Assembly: GCF_014649695.1 (NCBI RefSeq)
Contig: NZ_BMTN01000003.1
Span: 620,001 to 684,000, forward strand
DNA: 64,000 bases
Source of the DNA: Streptomyces kurssanovii
GTDB taxonomy: Bacteria; Actinomycetota; Actinomycetes; Streptomycetales; Streptomycetaceae
Direction: 5' to 3'
The notes beneath the pieces are model-generated. The model was given only the letters and a program-made list of their open reading frames with translations, had not been told where the DNA came from and searched no databases. The position numbers were made by a program, and so were the translations under genes. Below, piece after piece: positions 54,420 to 61,937 of this stretch (positions within the stretch are counted from its first letter, which is position 1; every line of letters starts with the position of its first letter).

Positions 54420-55381
54420 GACGAGATCACCGGCAGTGAGAGCATCGGAAGCGGGCAGGCTGTGGCCAATTCCCGGACCGGGCTCATCATGGCTTCCACA
54501 CCCGCGCACAACTTGGTGAAGGACGCTTCCTCCAGGTTTCCCAGACGGAACCGGTCCGGGTCCAGCTTGTAGAGCCATGAGCACGTGGACAGGTCCCCGT
54601 TCGGCGCCACGAAGAACACCGACTTTCCCGCTGGGCACCCCTCGACATCGCTGGGCTGCGGCTTTCCGAGGCTGTGATCGATCTGCATCCCGAGCTGCTC
54701 GTACTTCGCCTGGAGTTCCGTGAGCTCATCGAACAGTTTCTGCTTGCGCCCGGCGGGCAGCGCCAGCTCCGGGTGACGCGCCGCTCGCCCCGCGGGGAAC
54801 ACCGAGTTGATCACCAGCGCCTCAACGCCCATACGGGCCATCTCGGCGCAAAATTCAGCTATGTGATCGACGTTCCCGGGGTGGACAACATGGGATACCC
54901 GAACGGGAACTCCAGCAGCGAGGAGTCGTTCAACAGCAGCTATAGCCCTGTCGAATGATGCCGGCTTAAGGCGCACGAGCGCCTGAGACTCCCGGTTGTG
55001 CCCGTCTACGCTCACGGTTATTCGACGCAGCGCCGTCCCGGACAGAGCATTGGCGACTTCCTGGGTGATGAAGTAGCCGTTCGTGTTGGCATAGACTTCG
55101 GCCACTTTCGGGTCGATGGCGCCGATGATGTCAACGAGATCGTCCCGGGCGAACGGTTCGCCTCCGGTCAGGTAGATCTCGGTCACTCCGGAAGAGGTCA
55201 TCTCCCGTACGGTGTCGAGAAAACGGGGGGTGCTGAGATCGTCCGTGCGGGAGATCTCCGGTGAAGAGTCTGACAGGCAGTGCTTGCACGCCAGGTTGCA
55301 GTAGTTGGTGGCTTCCCAAACAACCGTGGCACCCGCGGCAGGGGGGCGGAATCGGCAACGATCCCCGGCTGTTTTAGTCAT
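54416..55381 (-). CDS. Radical SAM protein with SPASM-like C-terminus
   Basis: A 321-residue radical SAM enzyme. Cluster motif Cys28-Asn-Leu-Ala-Cys32-Lys-His-Cys35 and the SAM-binding Leu-Thr-Gly-Gly-Glu-Pro-Phe are clear. C-terminal cysteines (Gly-Cys-Pro-Ala-Gly ... Leu-Ser-Thr-Cys-Ser-Trp, and Ala-Cys-Pro) fit a reduced SPASM-type auxiliary cluster. Reaction unknown; members do peptide crosslinks, epimerisations and sugar chemistry. Both ends overlap neighbours by 4 nt. Confidence 0.85.
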   Translation of the reverse strand: MTKTAGDRCRFRPPAAGATVVWEATNYCNLACKHCLSDSSPEISRTDDLSTPRFLDTVREMTSSGVTEIYLTGGEPFARDDLVDIIGAIDPKVAEVYANTNGYFITQEVANALSGTALRRITVSVDGHNRESQALVRLKPASFDRAIAAVERLLAAGVPVRVSHVVHPGNVDHIAEFCAEMARMGVEALVINSVFPAGRAARHPELALPAGRKQKLFDELTELQAKYEQLGMQIDHSLGKPQPSDVEGCPAGKSVFFVAPNGDLSTCSWLYKLDPDRFRLGNLEEASFTKLCAGVEAMMSPVRELATACPLPMLSLPVISS

Positions 55382-56232
55382 ACTTCTCCCCTTTCAACTG
55401 CTTCGATCCCAAGGGCCGCGTTACTGAGCACGGCTTGTTCGAACCCATCCGTTTCCGGGCGCTGACGGCGATGCCATGCCGCGCACTGGACCGCCCATAG
55501 GGCGATGGCGCCGGCCATGCGGTCAGCCAGGAGCATCCCTGTTCTCTCTTCCATCATCAGCCGCCCCTGCCGCAGCAATCCCAGGCGCATGGTTTCTGGC
55601 AGTCGCACGGAAGGCGTCAGGCATAGGGCCGCGAGATCATGCATTGGATCTCCGGGCCCGTAGAACTCGTAGTCCAACAGCCACGCCCGTGGCTGCCCAG
55701 GATCGACAAGTACGTTGGGCGGGGTGGCGTCCCCGTGGCAAGGAACTCGCACCGGGTTCTGTATCGCCCTGCGAAGTGCTGGGGTACTGGCTGGCGCGTG
55801 AGAGGCGAGAGCTTTGCCCAACTCGGCTTGCAATTCACTGATTTGAGGTGGCGGGTCATCCGGCCACGGGCCAGGGAGGCCTACGGAGGAAACCACCACC
55901 TCCAGCACTACTTGCATCCATCTGGCAGGGTCGCCGGCCGCTGGGTCGTCGAGCCTCACGCCGGGGAGCTCCTCCATTACCAATGTCGGCGGATTGCGGC
56001 GATGCCCCAATACGCGCGGAGCAAGACCGTCCGGCATCTGCTGCAACGCGCGCAGCTCCCGCTCATACGGGCCCGAAGCGGCGTACCGCTTGACGTACCT
56101 TGCAGCCTTCGTCCCCGCACTGCTCGCTCCGGGTACGCGCCAGAGCGAACGTCCCGACCGGTCAACACGGACGGGTATCCATCCTGCGGCGCACTCTTCC
56201 TCGCTCGAGATTTCCACCGAGCCCATGTCCAC
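55378..56232 (-). CDS. APH-like phosphotransferase
   Basis: A 284-residue aminoglycoside/choline-kinase-fold protein: the catalytic loop His166-Gly-Asp168-Ala-Thr-Pro-Pro-Asn173 and Mg2+ ligand in Leu-Leu-Asp187-Tyr-Glu. It phosphorylates a hydroxyl using ATP or GTP. First gene of the operon. As with many antibiotic clusters this may be self-resistance or a pathway phosphorylation (inference). GTG 56232 with GAGGAG at 6 nt. A candidate operator lies 125 bp upstream. Confidence 0.8.
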   Translation of the reverse strand: MDMGSVEISSEEECAAGWIPVRVDRSGRSLWRVPGASSAGTKAARYVKRYAASGPYERELRALQQMPDGLAPRVLGHRRNPPTLVMEELPGVRLDDPAAGDPARWMQVVLEVVVSSVGLPGPWPDDPPPQISELQAELGKALASHAPASTPALRRAIQNPVRVPCHGDATPPNVLVDPGQPRAWLLDYEFYGPGDPMHDLAALCLTPSVRLPETMRLGLLRQGRLMMEERTGMLLADRMAGAIALWAVQCAAWHRRQRPETDGFEQAVLSNAALGIEAVERGEV

Positions 56233-56357
56233 AGGAAACTCCTCGACTACATATTTGATGCATGAAGGAAAATTCCACTGGCGCTATAACGGCTCCAGGC
56301 GGCCGTGGCGGTTCACCGTGCTGCGGCAACTCTGCTCGATCTAGGGCGAGTTGGCAC

Positions 56358-56376
56358 ATCACACCCGTGATATCAC
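56358..56376 (-). promoter_or_regulatory. Candidate operator GTGATATCAC-N4-GTGAT (site 2)
   Basis: On the minus strand: palindrome at 56376-56367, GGGT gap, GTGAT at 56362-56358. Same design as site 1 (46271-46289). It lies upstream of the APH-like gene and touches the stop codon of the Zn-ribbon HTH gene. Confidence 0.6.
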
Positions 56377-56846
56377 TCTGGCAATGCGCCGCACCGAGAA
56401 GGCGTACGCCAGTTCGGCGAGCTGAGGTCGACGCCCGTTCCGCAGGCCAGAGTCGCGTTAGCTCGTGGCTGCAAGATCAAGCTGGTGAGCTCGGGTGGCG
56501 CCTGTAGGCCGTCGAGCATGCAGACGATCTTGTCGATGTTCGTGAGGCGACGCGTACCTGATTCCAGCATCGACAGGAATCCCTGACTCAGTCCGGTTAG
56601 CGTGACCATGTCATCTTGACGGAACTTGCCGATCTCCCGTACGAGGGTGCAGAGAGCCCCGAAGTCCCGAGTCGCTAGCGCCTCCTGGACGCGCCCATCC
56701 GCCCACACTTCCGGCGGCACGCAAAGTGGCACCAGGGGCGAGTCGCCAGGGGCTCGAAGGCATCCACTGCAGCGGGTCTCACGGTTGTAGCGGCTGAGGC
56801 GGCAGCCGCACCGAGAGCGCTCTGATCTCGGCTGTCTTCGGCACAA
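56373..56846 (-). CDS. Zinc-ribbon + XRE-HTH regulator (short form, copy 1)
   Basis: About 157 residues: a zinc-ribbon-like Arg-Cys-Gly-Cys ... Arg-Cys-Ser-Gly-Cys at the start, then an XRE helix-turn-helix (Val-Thr-Leu-Thr-Gly-Leu-Ser-Gln-Gly-Phe-Leu-Ser-Met-Leu-Glu). Full-length relatives in streptomycetes continue into a TPR-like C-terminal region that is absent here. TTG at 56846 is the apparent start and is uncertain; the frame is open further up. Paralog at 58880-59347. Possible regulator of the operon just downstream. Confidence 0.6.
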   Translation of the reverse strand: MCRRQPRSERSRCGCRLSRYNRETRCSGCLRAPGDSPLVPLCVPPEVWADGRVQEALATRDFGALCTLVREIGKFRQDDMVTLTGLSQGFLSMLESGTRRLTNIDKIVCMLDGLQAPPELTSLILQPRANATLACGTGVDLSSPNWRTPSRCGALPE

Positions 56847-56866
56847 CCACCCACGCGTTCTTTCCG

Positions 56867-57865
56867 ATGGACCATCGCCGGGATGGAAACATCGAGGTGC
56901 TGGATGTCTCAGGCATGGACACCGTCGAGATCGTGGCCCGGTTGCGGGCTTCGGATATCGACGAGGCCACCCTGGACGCGCTCCGCATCACGGTCGACAG
57001 GCTCTGCACGGAGTGCGCCTACATGCCTGGCGACCAGTTGTTGATCGAAGGCAGAGCATGGCTCAACCGCGTCGTCAGCATGCAGCACCAGCGGCTCACA
57101 CTCGGGCAGCACCGTGATGTCCTGTCCCTCGCAGGAATGCTTACCTTGCTCGTGGGCTGCGTGGAGTACGACAGCGGGGGCGTAGCCCGCACCCATGCGG
57201 AGGCCACCCGGCAAGCAGCCCTGACTATCGGACGCGAGGTCGGACACGCCGGTATCCAAGGGTGGGCACATGAGATGCGAGCATGGTTCGCGCTCACGAC
57301 CGGAGACATGCGCGGCGTCATATCCGCAGCCGATGCTGGCCTCGCCGTCGCGCCCGCTGAGTCCGTCGCCGTCCAGTTGCTGGCGCAGAAGGCCAAGGCG
57401 TGGGCCAGGCTCGGCGACAGGCGCCAGACTGAAGTCGCGCTCGACGCCGGCCGCACCCTCCTGGAATCCATGCCTTATCCGGAGAATGTCCAGAACCATT
57501 TCGTAGTTGATCCCGGAAAGTGGGACTTCTACTCCATGGACTGCTATCGAAAGGTCGGCGACAATCAGATCTCTGAGACCTTGGCACGTGAAGTTCTGCG
57601 AGCCGGGGTGGACTTTGACGGAGCCGAGCGTTCTCCGATGCGCAACGCCGAAGCGCGGATCACCCTGGGCGTCGTCGCTGCTCGGGAAGGCGACCTAGAA
57701 GCAGCCCTCGCCTATGGTGATCAGGCGTTGCGGGGTGACCGACAGTCCCTTCCTTCGCTGGCCATGGTCGCCAGTGACTTGGGTGCAGTTCTCACCCAGC
57801 GATACGACAGCGACCCTCAAGCGCGAGAGTTCATCCAACATATGCGTTCTCTGGGTTCACGCTGA
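56867..57865 (+). CDS. TPR-like C-terminal half of an XRE-type regulator
   Basis: A 332-residue all-helical protein with TPR-like repeats (Gly-Trp-Ala-His-Glu-Met-Arg-Ala-Trp; Ala-Leu-Ala-Tyr-Gly-Asp). It corresponds to the part of XRE/TPR regulators after the DNA-binding domain; no HTH precedes it. The frame upstream of ATG 56867 is open to a stop at 56795 and still reads like the family (Ala-Val-Phe-Gly-Thr), suggesting loss of an original N-terminus. Divergent from copy 1 of the HTH protein. Confidence 0.6.
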   Translation: MDHRRDGNIEVLDVSGMDTVEIVARLRASDIDEATLDALRITVDRLCTECAYMPGDQLLIEGRAWLNRVVSMQHQRLTLGQHRDVLSLAGMLTLLVGCVEYDSGGVARTHAEATRQAALTIGREVGHAGIQGWAHEMRAWFALTTGDMRGVISAADAGLAVAPAESVAVQLLAQKAKAWARLGDRRQTEVALDAGRTLLESMPYPENVQNHFVVDPGKWDFYSMDCYRKVGDNQISETLAREVLRAGVDFDGAERSPMRNAEARITLGVVAAREGDLEAALAYGDQALRGDRQSLPSLAMVASDLGAVLTQRYDSDPQAREFIQHMRSLGSR

Positions 57866-57897
57866 TTAGACGTAAACTCAATGTCGTCGCATTCGCC

Positions 57898-58830
57898 TCA
57901 GATGGCAGAGGCGCTCGCTGCGCTGCCGATTATGGAATCCTCGAGAGTCGTTCGCGCCGTTTCTGCCTCGCTCCACGAGAAGTCATACAACGCGAAGTCG
58001 CTGACCGGACGGTACCCAATCCGTTGGTACAGGCCGTTGCTGGTGGGGTTGGCCAAGTCCGCGAACAGAACGACCTCTGCCGCGCCCGCGGCCAACGCGG
58101 CCCGGCTCACTTCGACTGCCACGGCTCCCGCGTATCCACGGCCGCGTAGGTGGGCCGGGGTGTAGACAGGGGCCACCCTGATCTGGCCAGCGACCATCGG
58201 GGTCGCGCCTGCCATTGAGACGAGAGTGCCGTCCGGGGTCTGCCAGAGCATGACCCGCCCGGAAGCGATGCGCGTGTCGGCCCAGGAACTCGAGTCCGAG
58301 GAGGCGACTCCCCCGATGGCGTCGACGAACTCCTGGTGCCAACGCATGAGTTGCTCACGATCCTGTTCGCCGGCAACTCGCCCCCAGCCCGCCGGGGGCG
58401 GCCCCGGCAACGTAAGGACACCGAGCCGGTACAGGCGCTGCCGCTCGTGGAGCAGTGGCGTCATGCCCATGTGTCGCTGCCATGCCTCGGCGAAGGAGGT
58501 GGCGGTGTCGTGGTCCGCGCTGACCCCGGGGAGGAGGCGGCCAGAGTTCGCCAGGTGAGCGGCGAGGGCGTCGGCCTCATCAGGGGTGAGCGGGGTGAGC
58601 ACCAGGCGGCGAGGCGGGGTGCGGAAGAACGCCGCGCGGACCTCGCCCTCTCGTTCCAGCCAGCCGAAAATGGGAGCCTCGGCACCGTACGCGTCCATTC
58701 CACGCTCACGCAGGGACTCGGTCACCGTCAGCGGAATGGTGTGGAGCGCAGGGCGTGACTGCAGGAAGTCTCCGGCTTGGTCGAGAAAGCCGTCGATATC
58801 TTCGGTGAGGTGCCACTGCCCCGGACCCAT
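57898..58830 (-). CDS. GNAT-family N-acetyltransferase (two-domain)
   Basis: A 310-residue protein whose C-terminal domain (about 165-295) is a GNAT fold: Ile-Arg-Val-Ala-Pro-Val-Tyr-Thr-Pro, then Leu-Arg-Gly-Arg-Gly-Tyr-Ala-Gly-Ala (acetyl-CoA loop), Asn-Gly-Leu-Tyr-Gln-Arg-Ile-Gly-Tyr. The N-terminal half is the poorly conserved GNAT-like half typical of this group. Substrate unknown. Convergent with the TPR gene. Confidence 0.8.
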   Translation of the reverse strand: MGPGQWHLTEDIDGFLDQAGDFLQSRPALHTIPLTVTESLRERGMDAYGAEAPIFGWLEREGEVRAAFFRTPPRRLVLTPLTPDEADALAAHLANSGRLLPGVSADHDTATSFAEAWQRHMGMTPLLHERQRLYRLGVLTLPGPPPAGWGRVAGEQDREQLMRWHQEFVDAIGGVASSDSSSWADTRIASGRVMLWQTPDGTLVSMAGATPMVAGQIRVAPVYTPAHLRGRGYAGAVAVEVSRAALAAGAAEVVLFADLANPTSNGLYQRIGYRPVSDFALYDFSWSEAETARTTLEDSIIGSAASASAI

Positions 58831-58879
58831 ACCTCACGATCACTCGCGCTGTCGACATGCGCCCGCCGGATTCCGCCGG

Positions 58880-59347
58880 TCAGGTGACAGGGCCCAGCAG
58901 ACGCGCCGGAGCCGCTCCCACAAGCTGTGGCGGCTCCGCCGGCCGCAATATCGGGCCAGTGAGTTCGAGAGGGACCTTCAGGCCAGCAAGAAGTTGAACA
59001 ATTCTGTCTATATTCGTGAGGCGGCGCGCGCCCGTTTCAAGCATTGACAGGAACGACTGACTCAGGCCGGTCAGCGTGACCATGTCATCCTGTCGCAGGT
59101 GCCCGAGGGTCCGCACCAGGGTGCAAAGCCTCCCGAAGTCTCGCTCTGCCAGGGCTAACCGGACTTCTGGCACGTCCCAGACTTGCTCAGGCACGCGGAG
59201 GGTTACCGGTGCAGTCGCGTGCCGCCCTCGGAGGCAGGAGCTGCAGTAGACCTCCTGGTTGTATCTGCTCAGTTGGCAGTCGCACTCCTTGCAGCGGCGC
59301 GTGCGCGCGGTAGTCCCGAGCCCCTCGGCGGTGCGCAATCCTGACAC
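58880..59347 (-). CDS. Zinc-ribbon + XRE-HTH regulator (short form, copy 2)
   Basis: A 155-residue paralog of 56373-56846: zinc ribbon Cys-Lys-Glu-Cys ... Tyr-Cys-Ser-Ser-Cys (about 19-38), Ser-Arg-Tyr-Asn between, and an XRE HTH with the same Val-Thr-Leu-Thr-Gly-Leu-Ser-Gln-Ser-Phe-Leu-Ser core. GTG 59347 has AAGGAG upstream. Like copy 1 it lacks the TPR half. Confidence 0.72.
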   Translation of the reverse strand: MSGLRTAEGLGTTARTRRCKECDCQLSRYNQEVYCSSCLRGRHATAPVTLRVPEQVWDVPEVRLALAERDFGRLCTLVRTLGHLRQDDMVTLTGLSQSFLSMLETGARRLTNIDRIVQLLAGLKVPLELTGPILRPAEPPQLVGAAPARLLGPVT

Positions 59348-59496
59348 AGGTATCCACTCCTTGGTGACCTGGTGCGATGCCGTGCGCTGCGACGGCCACA
59401 GGAGCCGGTCAGCGTCTGACCGTTCCCATTCGTGGCCGTACGGTGCTTCACCAGCGCAGTTGGTGGTGCACCAAGGCTGGCCCCAGTCAAAGCGAA

Positions 59497-59521
59497 GGAC
59501 CCGGACAGTCTGTCCGGGTCC
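59497..59521 (-). terminator. Hairpin after the flavoprotein gene, contains CCGGACA-N3-TGTCCGG
   Basis: Perfect 11-bp stem (59497-59507 with 59511-59521). Its core CCGGACA-GTC-TGTCCGG recurs upstream of the operon at 61471-61487 (CCGGACA-CTC-TGTCCGG), so it may be a protein site as well as a terminator. Confidence 0.68.
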
Positions 59522-59555
59522 GATTTCCCGTGTCCTGAAGGTTATTGATTAATCG

Positions 59556-60119
59556 TCAGCTAGTGCTTCTCTCCACCTCGGCCAGCACGGCTTCCCACGG
59601 GTACCGACGCCCCGGCATCCCGGCACGCGGCTCGGCTAGCGGCCACACCTCGTCCCCGTAGATCAACCGAACTCCCGCATCATGCAAGGCCTTCACGTGC
59701 CTCTCCCATGCGGGGTGCCGGGCGTGGGCGGCGTTCACCCGCGGCCAGACGACAACCGGCAGATCAAGGGTCCCGATAGCCTCGTTCAACTGAGTCAACG
59801 CCTGGTTGTCCGAGATCGCCAAGGCGAGCTTGGCGATGGTGTTCGCGCTCGCGGGGGCAACGACGTAGCAGTCCACCGGAGGATGCGGGCGCGTGTCCCC
59901 AGGCAGCCTCGGCTCGGTCCGTACGGGCAGGCCCGTCGACTTCTCGATCCTGACGGCCTCTCCACTAGAACGGAGCCACTCGCCTGCGGTCGGCGTGAGC
60001 GTAACCGCGACAGTCCAGCCGCGTTCGAGGGCGGGAACCACGAGCCCCGTCCTCAGTTCCTCGACTCCGCCGGCACCCGACCCCACAACTCCCAGCACCT
60101 TGCCCTGCATCAACCTCAC
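59556..60119 (-). CDS. Flavoprotein (PPC decarboxylase-like)
   Basis: A 187-residue protein of the flavoprotein/phosphopantothenoylcysteine decarboxylase fold, with Val-Ala-Pro-Ala-Ser-Ala-Asn-Thr-Ile-Ala-Lys (FMN site). GTG 60119 overlaps the regulator stop (GTGA). XRE regulator plus flavoprotein pairs are a frequent streptomycete unit; a redox-sensing accessory role is inferred, not shown. Confidence 0.8.
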   Translation of the reverse strand: MRLMQGKVLGVVGSGAGGVEELRTGLVVPALERGWTVAVTLTPTAGEWLRSSGEAVRIEKSTGLPVRTEPRLPGDTRPHPPVDCYVVAPASANTIAKLALAISDNQALTQLNEAIGTLDLPVVVWPRVNAAHARHPAWERHVKALHDAGVRLIYGDEVWPLAEPRAGMPGRRYPWEAVLAEVERSTS

Positions 60120-61348
60120 TGCACCGCCCTGCACCGTCGGGCCATGGCCAGCAACTCGGACGAACGGCTGCCGCCAGTGACCGGGGATTGCTTCCTCAAA
60201 TCACGAAGAGTCTCCCGCACCCGCGGATTGTTCCGCACGAGCTGCGGCGAGGTGCGCTCAGCCTCGCGCAACTCGCTCAAGGCGTCGTCGACACGTCCGC
60301 TAAGACACAGGGCCCGGGCATAGTCGATGCGGTGGGACACCACGCGTTCCGGCGGCATGTGATCGACGTCGATGTTCCCGTTGTCGATGACGTACGGGAT
60401 GTTCTCCAGTTCCAGCTCGATCGAGACTCGGTGCAGTTCGACGTTCGTCGGGCCGAAGCAGGTCTGCCAGTAGTTCTCGTCGGAGCCGAGCCGATCAGCC
60501 AGCCCCGCCGCTCGTTCAAGCAGGGAGCCGGCCGTGGTCCTGTCCTGGTGGCGCGCCGCGGCCACCGCCGCCCGTAGGTGAATCATGCCAAGCAGGCTCA
60601 GTGCGGCGGGGTCGTCCTCGTCGACTTGGCGCACGAGCCAGGCCGCCGCGGTGTCGCCCAGCTCGAGTGCGTCCTCATAACGCCCGTTGGCCAAGAGCGC
60701 ATGGGTACCGGAGCGCGCGGCAGAGACTAGTGACAGCGGATCTTCGGACTCGTCGGCAGCGCGCATGGCGCGCTCGGCCGCGAGCCATGACAGGTCGGAC
60801 TCACCAATCTTGGCGAGGGTGGTTGCCGCCAGATGGTGCGTACGGGCGGAGACGACGAGGCCGCAGCGCCGCTGATCTCCGTGCGGGAGGTCTTCGAGCT
60901 CCTGGGCCGTCCGGAGCAGACCCGGGAGCGCGGCGATGACGTCCCCGAGTACGCCTGCTTGGTAGTCACCCCAGCTGCGTTCCACGACTGTCTGCGCTTG
61001 CTCCGGCCTGGGCAACTGCCTGTCGGCTGTCGGCCCGAACAGCAGCTTCGAGAGACGGCGGGGGCTCATGAGCGCATCACGAACAGCCGGCACGTCGTCC
61101 ATGTGCTTCTGATCGTCCTCCATGAGGAGGGGCTGCCCCATCAGGTCGCCGAGTGGGACGCGCAGTACGCGGGCAAGCTCGGCGAGCTTGTCGATCCTGG
61201 GGGCCTTCCGCACGCCTCGCTCGATTTTCGACAGCCAATCGGTACTGCGCCCAACGAGCCCTGCGAGCACGGGCTGTGTATAGCCTCGGCGCTCGCGGTA
61301 GAACGCGATCCGCTCTCCGATGCTGAGGTGATCCCCAAGACCCCGCAT
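60116..61348 (-). CDS. XRE-family regulator with TPR-like C-terminal domain
   Basis: A 410-residue regulator: HTH at about 10-65 (Gly-Tyr-Thr-Gln-Pro-Val-Leu-Ala-Gly-Leu-Val-Gly-Arg-Ser) and a long helical TPR-like region (about 130-390). This is the full-length form that the short HTH and TPR-only genes nearby appear to derive from or resemble. ATG 61348 places the HTH at the normal distance from the N-terminus. Coupled to the flavoprotein gene. Confidence 0.85.
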   Translation of the reverse strand: MRGLGDHLSIGERIAFYRERRGYTQPVLAGLVGRSTDWLSKIERGVRKAPRIDKLAELARVLRVPLGDLMGQPLLMEDDQKHMDDVPAVRDALMSPRRLSKLLFGPTADRQLPRPEQAQTVVERSWGDYQAGVLGDVIAALPGLLRTAQELEDLPHGDQRRCGLVVSARTHHLAATTLAKIGESDLSWLAAERAMRAADESEDPLSLVSAARSGTHALLANGRYEDALELGDTAAAWLVRQVDEDDPAALSLLGMIHLRAAVAAARHQDRTTAGSLLERAAGLADRLGSDENYWQTCFGPTNVELHRVSIELELENIPYVIDNGNIDVDHMPPERVVSHRIDYARALCLSGRVDDALSELREAERTSPQLVRNNPRVRETLRDLRKQSPVTGGSRSSELLAMARRCRAVQ

Positions 61349-61937
61349 GTGGCCTGCCTCCCCGACTCTCGGTCTGCAATTCACGGTAGCGGCCGACCAG
61401 ATCCCGGGATCAGGGAGTGATTCGGGTTGGTGGTGCCGGGCTCAGCATCCGCTTGCGCGTCAGGGGCAGGCCGGACACTCTGTCCGGCTTCGAGAGGTTC
61501 GGTGGATACCTGCTCGTACGCGAGACCTAGTTTCGGGACCGTGAGGGTTCGCCAAGTGCACTGATTCTGCAGCGGTTTTGGCCACGATGGTGTTGTACCG
61601 GAGCCGAGGGTATTTCGGTGGTTGCTGTCGTGCCGAACCGCCACAGTGTGAGGATGACCGTCTTCTATCTGGTGCAGCATCGCCGAAGTAGCTGTCGGCC
61701 GGGCCCCACAGATACCAACCGGTGTCGTGGTAGCCGTCCTTCGGGTTCTTCTTGCGGTGGCTCAGCTCCCACCGAGCGTCCAGGAGAAAGGGGGCTGGCA
61801 GCCCCGCGTTGTCGGCCTCGACCTTTCCTTGACCTCCACCGTTAATTGCAGGCGTTGGGCCGGACATGAAGTCGGCCACACGCGGTCTCGACGACGGTTG
61901 AACTCAACCGTCGTCGAGACCTGCTGCTATCTACGCG
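61349..61937. other. 589-bp region without a confident gene; operator-like palindrome and 18-bp inverted repeat
   Basis: Contains the palindrome CCGGACA-CTC-TGTCCGG (61471-61487), about 120 bp before the XRE start. At 61884-61901 and 61904-61921 is a perfect 18-bp inverted repeat just beyond the stop of the helicase remnant, a terminator or an element end. A minus-strand frame (61879 to 61660) reads Trp-Tyr-Leu-Trp-Gly-Pro-Ala-Asp-Ser-Tyr-Phe-Gly and could be a remnant of a coding gene, but I cannot identify it. Confidence 0.45.

Noticed and set aside
55430-55445. GTTCGAACCC as a tRNA T-arm copy marking the island's right end
   Set aside because: It is inside the APH-like coding sequence and the surrounding bases do not match the tRNA-Val 3' end.
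61460-61879. Minus-strand frame of 139 codons as a gene
   Set aside because: No RBS and no family I recognise; kept only as a possible remnant in the intergenic entry.
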